A DNA stretch of 64,000 bases from Chromobotia macracanthus (taxonomy: Eukaryota > Chordata > Actinopteri > Cypriniformes > Botiidae), in contig JAZGTH010000002.1 of the NCBI GenBank assembly GCA_036877525.1, positions 2,960,001-3,024,000 of the forward strand, in the 5' to 3' direction. A program made the position numbers and the translations under genes. Shown piece after piece: positions 12,301-23,000 of the stretch (the stretch's first letter is position 1; each line of letters starts with the position of its first letter). Under the pieces are notes generated by a model. That model saw nothing but the letters and a program-made list of their open reading frames with translations. It searched no databases and had not been told where the DNA came from.

Positions 12301-13689
12301 GTAATTGTAGGAAGTGTAGGAACAAGTGTGTGTGGACAAATGGGGTGCTGAGAGAGCCAAATTATTCAACTTGATATATGTCAAGGCTGATAATTTGAGG
12401 GATCTGATTAATATATTATCAGTGTGGGAAGTTAATAGAAAAGAGATAAACAAAAAATCCATGCGGGGTTCTGCCGTGTGTCTGTGGGAGAGATCCTGCT
12501 TAAATTGGTGTTATTCGGGTCCTATGAATTCTTGCCATCACAAAGAGGTTGATGTATCCAATGTGAGTTATAACACCAAGTTCGCTAACATGTTTAGAAA
12601 CTTAGCAGGTGATTTCTGCACCTTTCATTACTTAATTTAAGACAGACTTTTTAAAAGACAGTACCTCTAGGTCTAACATTTGTATTATTTGTGGCAAATG
12701 AAATACTGTATTGTGTGTATCCTTACTTGAGTCTGTTCTGTGTATATACTGCATTTATGCACTTATTGAAAAAATCACCAGCCAGTAAAGGTAATTTACT
12801 GGGTTGGGAAAAACCAACAGATAAGCAAAAGGTGCTTCTCATTTTATCGACTCAAGGACGAACATTATCCACTCATAACAAAATGCTTTCCCCAAAAACC
12901 TCTCATATTAGGTTGACCTTTGCCTTCACTAAACAAGGAGCTTAAAGCATTCTTTGTGCAACAGTAATTAGTACAGACTTTGCAGTGGATTTTTCATTCC
13001 CAGAAATGTAGATTTAGGGCGTCTTTGGTGACATGCTGACACTCGCTGTAATACCCTACCTTCTTAAAGGCAGCATGGGGAAGGATGTTGTAATGATCTT
13101 TACTCATGTTGCCACCAGTTAGGTTGTGGTAGGCACAGTCAAGCAACTGCTAGACAAACAGATGAAGAAAGGGGTGTATGATAAATGATGAGACCTGTTT
13201 GAACACAAAAAACTCAAACAAGATCAAAGGATCTTGTCTTCTTCATAAAGAAGAGTGGAAAGGTAAGAAATACCCGGTGGAGAGAAAGATGGATAAATAG
13301 AAATAAAATGTACATTCTGAAACATCACATTCTTTCCTTCTTGGGTATTGTGGCCTAGCTTGCGACAAGCTGATTTTGATCCCAGCCTTTTTGTAAAGAA
13401 ACTTTATGAGTAATCCACAATATTTAAAAGATTTCCTTTAAGAACTCCAGGACAGGGGCCTTGAGTGTACATTTAGAGTTTCCAGCCAAATGCTGTAAAA
13501 CCTAAAATGGAGAGAAGGGCAATACAAACCTAATATCTGAGAGTGGTTGAACTTTCATATTTGCCTTAAAAGTTTTAGTATGTGTAGCATCCAAGCAAAA
13601 TTGTGCACTTGCAAAGTGCTTTGTTGCACTGCTCCCTTTCTGTGTAAATGAGAGAATTGAGCAGCGATGAGTGTTTCACATCACTAATA
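9361..13689. other. Unassigned intron, about 4.3 kb
   Basis: No mobile element or exon recognised. Open frames of 60-104 codons occur on both strands and overlap each other (for example 11775-12102), so they read as chance frames. The part around 10830-11030 is less AT-rich but not distinctive. Confidence 0.45.
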
Positions 13690-13825
13690 TTATTTTACAT
13701 TTAAGTAGAAGCTTTAATCCAGTGTGATTTACAGTGCATTCAAGGTATATTTTATGTTTGTGTGTTGTCTAACTCATGCTCACATTGCAAGCGCCATGGT
13801 CTACCAGTTGAGCTATGGGAATTTT
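13690..13825 (-). repeat. tRNA-derived SINE, degraded copy
   Basis: ttacagtgcattcaaggta, then a degraded B-box region, then ggtctaccagttgagctatggg match the ordered blocks of the SINE at 7625-7805. More diverged than that copy. Confidence 0.6.
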
Positions 13826-14059
13826 AGACCTATTTTACCTTAGGATTTTTAGTCGAGCTACAAAGGTTAGGGATTGGTATGGGATTAATTTTGTGCCAAT
13901 AAAAATGAATGCAAACTTTGAAGAAACAAACAAAAATAAACAATCTGAAAGAAGAACAGTTTTTGTTTACGCTTTCACAGTTTTCGTTTACGCATTCACA
14001 GTTTTCACTTACCCACTTGGTGCTCTCCTCTGTATAATTTATGTGTGTGTTGTGTGAGC

Positions 14060-14280
14060 AGTGACATGGCCTGGATGCCGAGAATTTGACAGAAGTAAAT
14101 TAATTGGGCTCTTTTAGATCGTTTGTCTTTATTGTGAAGGCTAATTGGAATAGAAGCGTTAATGGAGAATGCTCAGTGACTGAGTACCAAATCCCCAATG
14201 CCTGTGATGTAACTCTCAGAGTGAGCTTAACCATATTTAATTAGATTTCTCTCTGAAATTAAACCTCACATTTTTCCTGC
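14060..14280. promoter_or_regulatory. Candidate conserved noncoding element 3
   Basis: Non-repeat block rich in homeodomain-type cores: gtaaattaattggg, gaaggctaattggaat and atatttaattagattt, plus a gtctttattgtg run. Such clusters are typical of developmental enhancers in introns of transcription-factor genes. The call is inference; conservation was not tested. Confidence 0.3.
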
Positions 14281-16260
14281 TTGCCCTCTAAAGTAAGCTG
14301 AACAGACTTGAGAAAGTATGGGTTTGTGTATGTTTGTAGAGGAGGTGCAGGTAAATACACAACAATCTGTGTTAAAGGCTTTTAAATGAGTGGGAAACAG
14401 AGAGGTACGTACATAATGCACACGTGCATGTGAAACTTTAAAACAATGTGAAATCAAAATGAACTCTATATACTTTCTTAATTCACATCACTGATTTTAT
14501 TATACACAGTTCATCAGTGCCCTTAATTCCAAAAAAAAACCCTTCCCTTCAACCATTTTGCCTACATTGTGGTAAATAACTACTAACCAATTCCTATTGC
14601 ATAAAAAACTTGCCTACAGTTTTTGATGAATATCCCATACACTTGGATGTACGTCACATTACAAAAATAATATATGTTGTGAAGAAAGTTTAATTTTGAC
14701 TTTAGGAGAAGGAAAAACATGTATTCTATGTAACCAACATGTAATATTCTATGTAATACATGTAACCAATGTATAGGTGACTGCTTCACTTCCTTGTTGA
14801 GCTGGCCTTGTTAGATTGTGGAAGTTTGGTTCATTGCAATGTGATGTCAGCATGTATTAATGGCCAACATGTTTTACCAATTATACCACAAAGGCATAGT
14901 GAAAAGTCACTGAGTTTTTGATGTGGTGTTTACTCAAAGGAGAGCTGTGTTAGCATAGCTGTGTTTGTATGTGACCTGTGTACCACTCACCTCAGTGCAG
15001 AAGCTCACCTTAGGCAATCAGGTGTGTGTGCTCTGTAAACCCAAAGAAGACCTGTTGGATTGAACAATGAGCCATTGTTTAATGTGTGTCCTGTGAGGTG
15101 TAACACTCTGCATAATGTTTTAACATGGTGGTGGACAAGAAAATATGTGGGTGCAGACTGTAGGCTATTTGTTATATTTTTTTATGATTGTTGCATGTCA
15201 AACTGAACAACATTCAAGACTTTAGTGCAATCAGGTTCTGCTTCTGCTGGTTCTTGACTTGATGGTCGTTAACAGGAGAAGCCACGTGATGGTCATTAAT
15301 CAGCGAAGATACAGATTTTTGCCTAGAATCATAGGAATCTTTAAGGATTCTCAAAATTTGTCTTAGATTGCCAAGTCTTGGCCAAAATCATACAGTATAT
15401 ATATATATATATTGTTGTGAGTTTTGATATTTTGTGTTTCCATTGCAGAATTTAAAGTTACAACATTTAATGTTCAAATGTGAGGTAAAACAGCTGAGTT
15501 TTTGGAGAGTTGAGTAGTGATAGAAGTATTGTTTTGAAATTAAATTCCTCATTGTTTCCCATTTTGAAATCAAAGCCTTAGCCTAAAGCAATGTCTAAAC
15601 AAATTATTTTCCACACAATACCAACATATCTCAGCATTCAGACTGTTATCCTTAGGGATAGAGTAGTGTGTGAACAGGGTGCCCCTATGGACCTCATGAC
15701 ACAGGGTCCAAACACCACACACACAGACAGGTCTCAGGTTGTCTCAACAGCATTACAGAGGGTCTTACGCTAATGGCTGCCATGTGCAGCTTTACCAGCA
15801 TTTAAGGGGCCGCCCGCCTCTTCTTTTCCGCTATTGTACACTTCTAAAAACATCACTGAGTAATACCTTAATGCTTTTTGTGTCTGTATGGAATTTTAGG
15901 GAAAAGGTAAAATAGGAGGTAAACAGGGATTCATGTTTGTTTAGGCAGCATAGGAAAAGTGCCTTATTGTTTTCATCTCCTTCAATCTCAATTTTTCATC
16001 ACATTATCCGCATTGTTCACCCTCTTGACTAACAAGAAAACAATCCAGAGATTTCGTATTTTGTTTGGATAACACTTGCACTCTGATACCTTCTGTCCAA
16101 TTGGGTAGCTTCAGCTAACTCACATAAATTAGGTATTTGGGTTTTTATACAGGTTTACTGCATTCTATTGAAATGGCATGTGGATTTGCCATTTACACCT
16201 TAGCAAAACTCACTTTCTGCCAACTGCACAGCCATATTTTCGTTATTGGTCATGTTCTGC
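14281..16260. other. Unassigned intron
   Basis: No exon or element recognised. Includes a short (TA)n run at 15396-15412. Confidence 0.45.
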
Positions 16261-16269
16261 AGGTCTGCT

Positions 16270-16325
16270 TTGGCAAGTGCATTTTAAATGAATATATATA
16301 TATTCATTTAAAATGCACTTGCCAA
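16270..16325. repeat. 56-bp perfect palindrome
   Basis: The left arm ttggcaagtgcattttaaat, followed by gaatatat, is the exact reverse complement of the right arm with no spacer (centre between 16297 and 16298). Beyond it, atgttct at about 16253-16259 can pair with agaacat at 16325-16331 if a 10-base block is looped out. It sits 14 bp from a long (TA)n tract. Confidence 0.95.
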
Positions 16326-16336
16326 GAACATTCATA

Positions 16337-16339
<3 letters not shown>

Positions 16340-16417
<78 letters not shown>
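16340..16417. repeat. (TA)n microsatellite
   Basis: About 39 uninterrupted dinucleotides, next to the palindrome. Confidence 0.97.
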
Positions 16418-16420
<3 letters not shown>

Positions 16421-17190
16421 AATATGTATCTCCAAAAATAATTTTAAACATTTAAGCTTTTCAGGATGATTTCTCAAGAAGGGTGATAAAATGTCAAGAA
16501 AACATTCTTGTAAGCAAAACATTACTTTTGAAGATACTAGAATATAACCTAGTTTAAGTTATTTTCTATTTTCTTTAGTCAATGTAATTCCCGAACTTAC
16601 ATATGTGTTATTTCTTAAGTTTGATGAGTTTACTATTCTAAAATGTGGGGAAAAAATATTAATAGAGTAAGTGTTACCAAACTTTTGACCAGAAGTGAAT
16701 GTTAGATATATGTTTTATACTTTTAAATACTTCTCTTTTGTGTTAGATAACAGCTTTGTGTAAATTAACAGTAGTCAGAAGAACCATACAATGATATAAA
16801 AGCATATTATAAATGCAAACAGCAGTAATCTGATATAATACAAATGTACAATACAGGCATTTATGCAGGCAGACACACCATATTTGGGAGTTTTAAAAGA
16901 CATCTTCAGTGTCTTCAGATGGATGGAATCAACAGACAGGAAACTCACAAAAGGCGAGATAGATCTTCCTCTCAGCTCTGTAAGACTTGTTCTGGGTCAA
17001 ATAAACACTGACTGTCTAACATTTATTTTAAAGTGATATGAGAAAGACTGTAGAAAAATGTAGTTCTGTTCTCTCTTACTCCACTGTCTCTTAAGGTGCA
17101 TTTTAACTGGAACAGGAAGTTTGGCAGAACATAAGAGCTCATTTGTTTTTTTTAATAGCCAATAGGTTTTAGTTACATGCCAAGTCATGT
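16418..17190. other. Unassigned intron
   Basis: AT-rich; nothing recognised. Confidence 0.45.
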
Positions 17191-17194
17191 TTTG

Positions 17195-17345
17195 TAGTCC
17201 ATGTCCCTGGTCTTTGCAGTCTTTAGTATCACCTTAAAAGTCTTTAGCAGGTGTTCCTTGTTTCCCCTGATTAGTTTATGTATATATACCCATGTGCTTG
17301 CCCTTGTTGAACATGTTTAGTGTGTAGTTTTGTGTTAAGACTCAT
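17195..17345 (+). repeat. LTR-like fragment (putative)
   Basis: The order ctttgcagtc, caggtgttccttgtttcccc, tgattagtttatgtatatatacc resembles the promoter/R region of fish Gypsy LTRs, including a TATA-like box. No partner LTR or coding part was found nearby. Recognition is by pattern only. Confidence 0.35.
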
Positions 17346-17357
17346 TCGTGTTATGAA

Positions 17358-17640
17358 TTATTAGATTAGATTAGATTAGATTCAACTTTATTGTCATTAC
17401 ACACGTACAAGTACAATGCAACAAAATGCAGTTTAGGTCTAACCAGAAGTGCAATAAGCAGTAAAGTGCAGGATATAAGTTAAATAATTTAAATGTAGAT
17501 AAAGCATTTTTATGATAATAATTACAGATGGATACTTACTAAGAACATTATATAAAGATGGTTATACTATAGGCAGAAATTACAAATGGGATATTTACAA
17601 TGTAATACAATGTGCAATGATGTGCAGTGTATATTAAATA
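17358..17640 (+). repeat. Dispersed repeat with 'caactttattgtcattacac' signature
   Basis: It starts with an (ATTAG)n run followed by caactttattgtcattacac, acaagtacaatgcaacaaaa, and ggtctaaccagaagtgcaat. I recognise this ordered set as a widespread fish interspersed repeat, possibly a LINE 3' end. Class uncertain. Confidence 0.5.
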
Positions 17641-19149
17641 CTAATTATCTTTAGGATTTGGATTTGTTAAATCTGCATATAGAGCCAGTCTCAGTTTTAT
17701 GTTTTGGATGACATAATACCCATGAATTGTTATTTACTTTTTTAGTATTTAGGTCATGTTTTAAGGTTAGGTTTTTGGTAGTATTTGGGATAGGTGTTAT
17801 CATTATAGAGTATCTGTGTAGTGTAAATATTTGTAATTTGTGTAAAGAATAATGGTGGTGTAAAACCCATAAGCAGGATTTTCTGTATGGTTGCTGGTGC
17901 ATTGACTGTCTTCAAGTTGCATAATCGGAAGTAGCTTTCATGTTTATAGCATAAACATACCAGATACACACCAAAGATTTTGATTATTCAGTCTGAAGGC
18001 ATTCTTTTAAATGTTTGAATTAATTACGGTCATTAGAGAACTACAATTTTAGAAAACTACAAATGTTTTAGAAATGGATGAGTTGGGTTGAATAATGACA
18101 AAAAGCAGTCAATAAGAACCCAGCATAGATGGGAACTCCTTCAGTATAGTTTAAAAATTATTGCAGGGTAATGCCTTACAAAGCTAGATGGTAAAATGCC
18201 AAGAGAACATTTTTGCCACTTCTAGGCAATGTGTGGCTATGTTAAATATGCGAAAATAAAACAGTTTTCTTTGGAATTTTCGTATGACGCATAATTCCCA
18301 TAATTGCATTTGTGTTATCTGAGTTTAATTAATGAGTTAATGAGATTAGCATTATTAAAAATGTTTAAAAAGATATTAATAATGAAGTGATCCTAAACTT
18401 TTGACAGGTATTGTACATCGTTTTTATGTTCACTTTGAATGGGAGCTAGACAAGAAAACATTCGCTGATATTTATACAGTTTAGACATTTATACCTTAAA
18501 TGTGCCATAGTGAAGGTGGCAATTGCACAGGTCTGATGGAGTTAATTATTAATTTGGAAAGCAACTATAGAGTGCAGATTACCTGGCACTTAAACACAAT
18601 TAGCGGGGTCCAATAGGAGTCAATATCAGAAGACAGAAGTCCTGGAGGTGGTAGTCAATAACTGACCCTTGGAATGTAGCATGCAGTGTCGGTGATATAT
18701 GCCTGCGTTTAAACATACATAGAATACATATATACTGTATCAATGGTGTGACACTTACTTAGTTTGTATATAATTTTTGTTGCCATGTGACAGCACAGCC
18801 ATAAACCAGGAAATGATATCACAGACTCCATATTAATCCAAAATCTTTTTGAAAACTACAGGGTGAGTGACAATTAACTAGGCATTACAAATTGGCTTTA
18901 GAACTTGTAACATCACTGGAGTCATGATGAAAGCAGTGTCTAAATAGATGATAGTAAATAGGATTTCATATTATCTCACATGTAAAATTTGTTTCAATAA
19001 ATTTGTATTAGAAATATGGAATTTACCAATTTAAAACCAATGCCAAGGTACTTTTCATGCACCCTGTAAATAATGATTTAATATAGTGATTATGATGTGC
19101 ACGTGCAGCATTCAAGAGGTAAAGAAAATGTGAAATCCATTTTGATAAT
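17641..19149. other. Unassigned intron
   Basis: AT-rich; overlapping minus-strand short frames without motifs. Confidence 0.45.
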
Positions 19150-20015
19150 AGGACAGCTTTTAAATCAATATATAATTATAAATCAGTATTATCAGCTCTC
19201 AGTTTATATCCAAGAAAGTTCAGATTGCAGCTTTAACATGCCAGAGGAGAACTGGCCCACCCGTTAAGCCTGGTTTCTCCCAAGGTTTTTTCTACATCTA
19301 TACATCATTGGAGTTTTGGTTCCTTGCCACTGTCCTTCTGCTGGCTTGCTTACAGCTAACATATAACTTAGCTTAGGGTTTTGTAAATTGTTAATGTTGC
19401 TTCTAGCATAATGATCTAATTACAGTCCTAAAGACTCTACCATTTCTAATTTTTTTGTAATGTTCAGGCATTTTGTGGTATTTTTGCAAATCCCTTATAC
19501 CCCGTCACATAAAATGGTATCTTCTTTCTGTGCGCCATCTCCATGTAAGCTGGAGTGGCATATCTTGCTTAATATGATACCTATCATCTATCATGTTAAT
19601 TGACTAAATGTCATATAGTCTCAAAAGTACATACTGTTTTAGTAGCCAGTCTGAATACATTACCCTCTCAAAGACCACTAAAATAAATTAGTTGTATTAA
19701 TATTTATCCTATAATGAACAATACAACTTTGTAATAATACCATGTATTCTGTTATTTACACTTATACTTTGCATTTGGGAAATGCCAAAGTGACTTACAC
19801 GTTATATATTTTGTCAGTACATGTGTTCCCTGGGAATCAAACCCACGACCTTTTGCGCTGCAAACGCAATGCTCCACTGAGCTACAATTGTTATCCACAC
19901 TGTTATACATGTTGTACATGTGTTTGATCATGTTTGTTTTATTTTTCATTATATGTAAAGTTGCTTTGAAGCAATGTAACATTGTAAAAATCACTATATA
20001 AATCAAATTAAATTG
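19150..20015 (+). repeat. Dispersed repeat family A, copy 2, interrupted by a SINE
   Basis: gccagaggagaactggccca, aagcctggtttctcccaagg and ggagttttggttccttgcca occur at about 19237-19330. The presumed 3' tail gttgctttgaagcaatgtaa..aaatcactatataaatcaaa follows at about 19958-20008. The SINE at 19742-19890 lies between them. Left boundary approximate. Confidence 0.65.
19742..19890 (-). repeat. tRNA-derived SINE inside repeat A
   Basis: gtgttccctgggaatcaaac, ccacgaccttttgcgctgca and atgctccactgagctacaat are the reverse complement of a tRNA-like head. It is the best-preserved SINE head in the window. Confidence 0.7.
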
Positions 20016-20519
20016 TTCTCTGGATTGAATAATTAAATAATTAAACTGTGTGTCAAGTAACTTTAAAAAAAAGATTTGTCCAGACTCATTTGACAAGTTA
20101 GAACATCAATACTATAACACACGGGCACAGAGAGAGTCTTTATGTCAAGACACACTTTTTTGTAATAGATCAAGTATTTATTGTAAGTGTAGTTAACTTT
20201 TTCTGTTGATGCTCCTGTGTGTGCCTGGAAAAATGTGAAAGCACTGGAAAAAGTGTGATGGACCTCTTTTTAAATTTTTAAAAGATTTTGTTTCTTGTAA
20301 CAGCAGTTTGCTGTTAGAGTTGCAATCAGTAATGTTATGCCATTACCGCCATCTCTGTGAAACCTTCCCCAGTTTTCTGTCATTAACATCATGGCCCCAT
20401 CCTCGTTGACACAGCCCTTATTTCTTCAGCCCTCCTTTTCTGACATGTCACTAAATCAAACTCATAGTTCTAATCCATACAAATGTTTAAATCATTTAAT
20501 TTGAGCCTTTCTTTCTCTC
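20016..20519. other. Unassigned intron between two family A copies
   Basis: Possibly includes degraded 5' parts of the next repeat copy, since segments such as ctgacatgtcactaaatc recall it, but this is not certain. Confidence 0.35.
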
Positions 20520-20900
20520 TTTTAACCAATCATAGTTATGGACTGCAGATTTAGAGTGCCAGAGGAGACCTGGCCCTTCCTGCTAAGCCTGGTTTCTCAC
20601 AAGGTTTTTCCTCCATTTGTGTATCACTGGAGTTTTGGTTCCATGCCACTGTTACCCTGTTGGCTTGCTTACTGGGAGACTGCTGACATTAGCTAAGAAC
20701 ATTTGCTTTGTACATTGTGTTAATTATCATTGTTTAAATTTTTTTTTCAGAAATGTTCATTTTCTTTTATTTTCAATTTCATTTTCAAATTCTTCATTTC
20801 TTCATTTATTACACCGTTAAATATCTTTGGGCATTTTTCATTTGTACAGCTGCTTTGTAACAATGTGCCATTGTGAAAAGCTCTATAGAAAAACACTTGA
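20520..20900 (+). repeat. Dispersed repeat family A, copy 3
   Basis: gccagaggagacctggccct, aagcctggtttctcacaagg and ggagttttggttccatgcca, then the tail gctgctttgtaacaatgtgc..gaaaagctctatagaaaaac. Same order as copy 2 without a SINE insertion. Confidence 0.7.
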
Positions 20901-20929
20901 ACTGTCTGAGCCTAGAGTAATGTGTGGAT

Positions 20930-21205
20930 CTATGGCAATTGCCTGTTGTAGCAATTAACAGGCCTTAATTACAGCTAAATGTGGAGTGGGAAGCTTGATA
21001 GTGCGTTTAGGTCTTCAAAAGACTCGTCTGCTGTTTGATTAGACATTGATCTTTGCACGTCTGTAATTTTGCGCATAGACACTAAGTACCAATCGTGAAT
21101 TGTTTGTTGTGCTGTCAACACCCAGGAGCTGCCAATTAATCCCTAGAGTCATTTATCAGCATTGGTAATTAGGATGCTAAGCGGTGTTCACAAAACACTG
21201 CTCAG
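20930..21205. promoter_or_regulatory. Candidate conserved noncoding element 4
   Basis: A unique-looking block right after repeat A with several homeodomain cores (ccttaattacagc, gccaattaatccc, ggtaattaggatg), a TGTCA core in gtgctgtcaacac and a TCF-like gatctttgc. Dense cores and near absence of simple repeats suggest an enhancer. This is inference without alignment. Confidence 0.35.
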
Positions 21206-22734
21206 TTTCAGTATTGTGGAGGTTAGAAAGCTCTCTCTAAAGACAGTGAGATGGCCTGATCAGAATTTCTTGGCTTTGAGGACTGGGTTGTGATACATTA
21301 GCATGGCACAAGTGAAAATATAAATAAAATCTCTAAAGTGGCAAATAGTTTTGGTCCAAAGGAACAAGGCTAAAGAGAATGTCTGGGAATGCGTTCCACA
21401 TTCCCAAGTAAAGAAATTTGGGTGCTATTAATAGAATAGCAAAGGATTATTATCATAGCAGAGCAGAATGATGCCATTGCTGCATTTGAATCGATACTTA
21501 AGCAGCTCATTTTGTCCTCTCACATTTACTGTTTTGCTTTTTTTGATATTATTATTAGATCAGTTTATTTATTATTTTGACTTCACCTTTTTACAATTGT
21601 TCAATTAACAGCATCAGTGATGGATGTAAACGTACACTGGAATTATTTTACAAAGTCAGTTTAAATTTTATGACTAAACTGACACTATGTAAAATCTAAA
21701 AAAATACTTTAAAACATATTTACATAGCAACCTTTAAAATTATTATAGAATCCTTTGAGGTCTAAAATAATATTATCATTTACTATGGATATATAGTGTA
21801 ATATATATCTATAGTGTAATCTTTATTAGATCTTTGTTATTTACTGTATTGACCTATTGTATCTGTGCAGTTAACAACAAGCATTCATGCATTCTGTTAA
21901 ATGTAAAGCATTGCTTTGGATTTTGTTCAACAAGCATTACAGGTGTTCTTCTCCTAAAACACAGATTAATATTTCAAATTTAGGTTATAGTTTATGTAAT
22001 ATTTTGGGACCAATTTATACCTTTTAGAGCAATGTTATATTATAATAATTGCAGTACAATGTTACTACCTTGTAATAACTGAAATGGATTACTTCTACTT
22101 TTTAAATTATTTTACAAGCAAATAGAGACCAAAGTAGACAATTTGTAGCATTAAACCATTGATTTCAGATCGTGTGTTATGGAAACACATTTAGAGTTTA
22201 TGTCTAAAGCCTCTGACATTCTGAGAATGCTGCTGTATTTCTCAGAAGTGTTTCTTTCCCACTGCTGTTCTCACCTCCACGTTCACCTTTTCTCCTCCAG
22301 CTCTGATGGAAATCAGTCTCTCCGCCCAGCATGAGGCTTATATGGATGCAATGGGTTTGGATCAATACCAAAGGTCATTTTGCTAAAAGGCCTTTGGCTC
22401 CAGAAGTCTGAAATGTCAGTGGTGAAATATGTGTTGTGGTTCGTAACTGGACAGCCAGTAGGTTGTTTCCTTGTTTCTTTCCATTTGCTCCATATTAAAG
22501 TTGACATAGCAGTAAATGGACATATACCTGAAACCTGTTGGCTTATTCTTCATTATAGAAAGATCAGGACTGAAACAATTCATTTTAGTGGATATGTGGA
22601 ATTAGAGGTGAACAAGTGGCTAAACGATGTGCGAGATCCTGACGCTTTCAATGTCCTTGTTCTTTAAGCCAAGAGTGTGTGTGTAACTGATTTGTTAAGC
22701 TCAGAACTTGTGTATATGTGTGTGTGTGTTTCCA
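21206..22734. other. Unassigned intron
   Basis: No recognised mobile element. A duplicated tatagtgtaat unit lies near 21795-21825. Confidence 0.45.
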
Positions 22735-23000
22735 AAGTAAAGCTGGCCAAAAGACGGACGCCTGTTGCGTGTGGCTTTTGATGGAGAGAGACAGCTGAGT
22801 GTGTGAAGAAGTGAGAGAGGAGGTTGTCTAGGCCATTGCTGTCTCCTATTCACTGGCTCTCGTTAAAGGTCCTCACCCGCTGCTTCCAATCAGACGCTCT
22901 TTGTAGCTCTCGCTCTGTGCCAATGCACCCGGCTTACAAGTCACCAGCTCTGGCACATCTGTGTCCATAGGGAGGGAGAGAGCTGGAAATGAGGGGTGGT
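22735..23000. promoter_or_regulatory. Candidate conserved noncoding element 5
   Basis: The most GC-balanced non-repeat block of the TE-poor region, including gcttccaatcagacgctctt (CCAAT-type core) and caatgcacccggcttacaag. It contains kLAK-like codons at 22735-22753 that are not an exon. Regulatory role is inference. Confidence 0.28.

Noticed and set aside
16304..16522. Frame with (IY)n repeat
   Set aside because: Translation of the (TA)n tract next to the palindrome.
22735..22753. aaagctggccaaaag reading KLAK, similar to the end of PRDM16 exon 1
   Set aside because: No MRSK-type start upstream, no donor at the expected place, and upstream bases are a (TG)n run.
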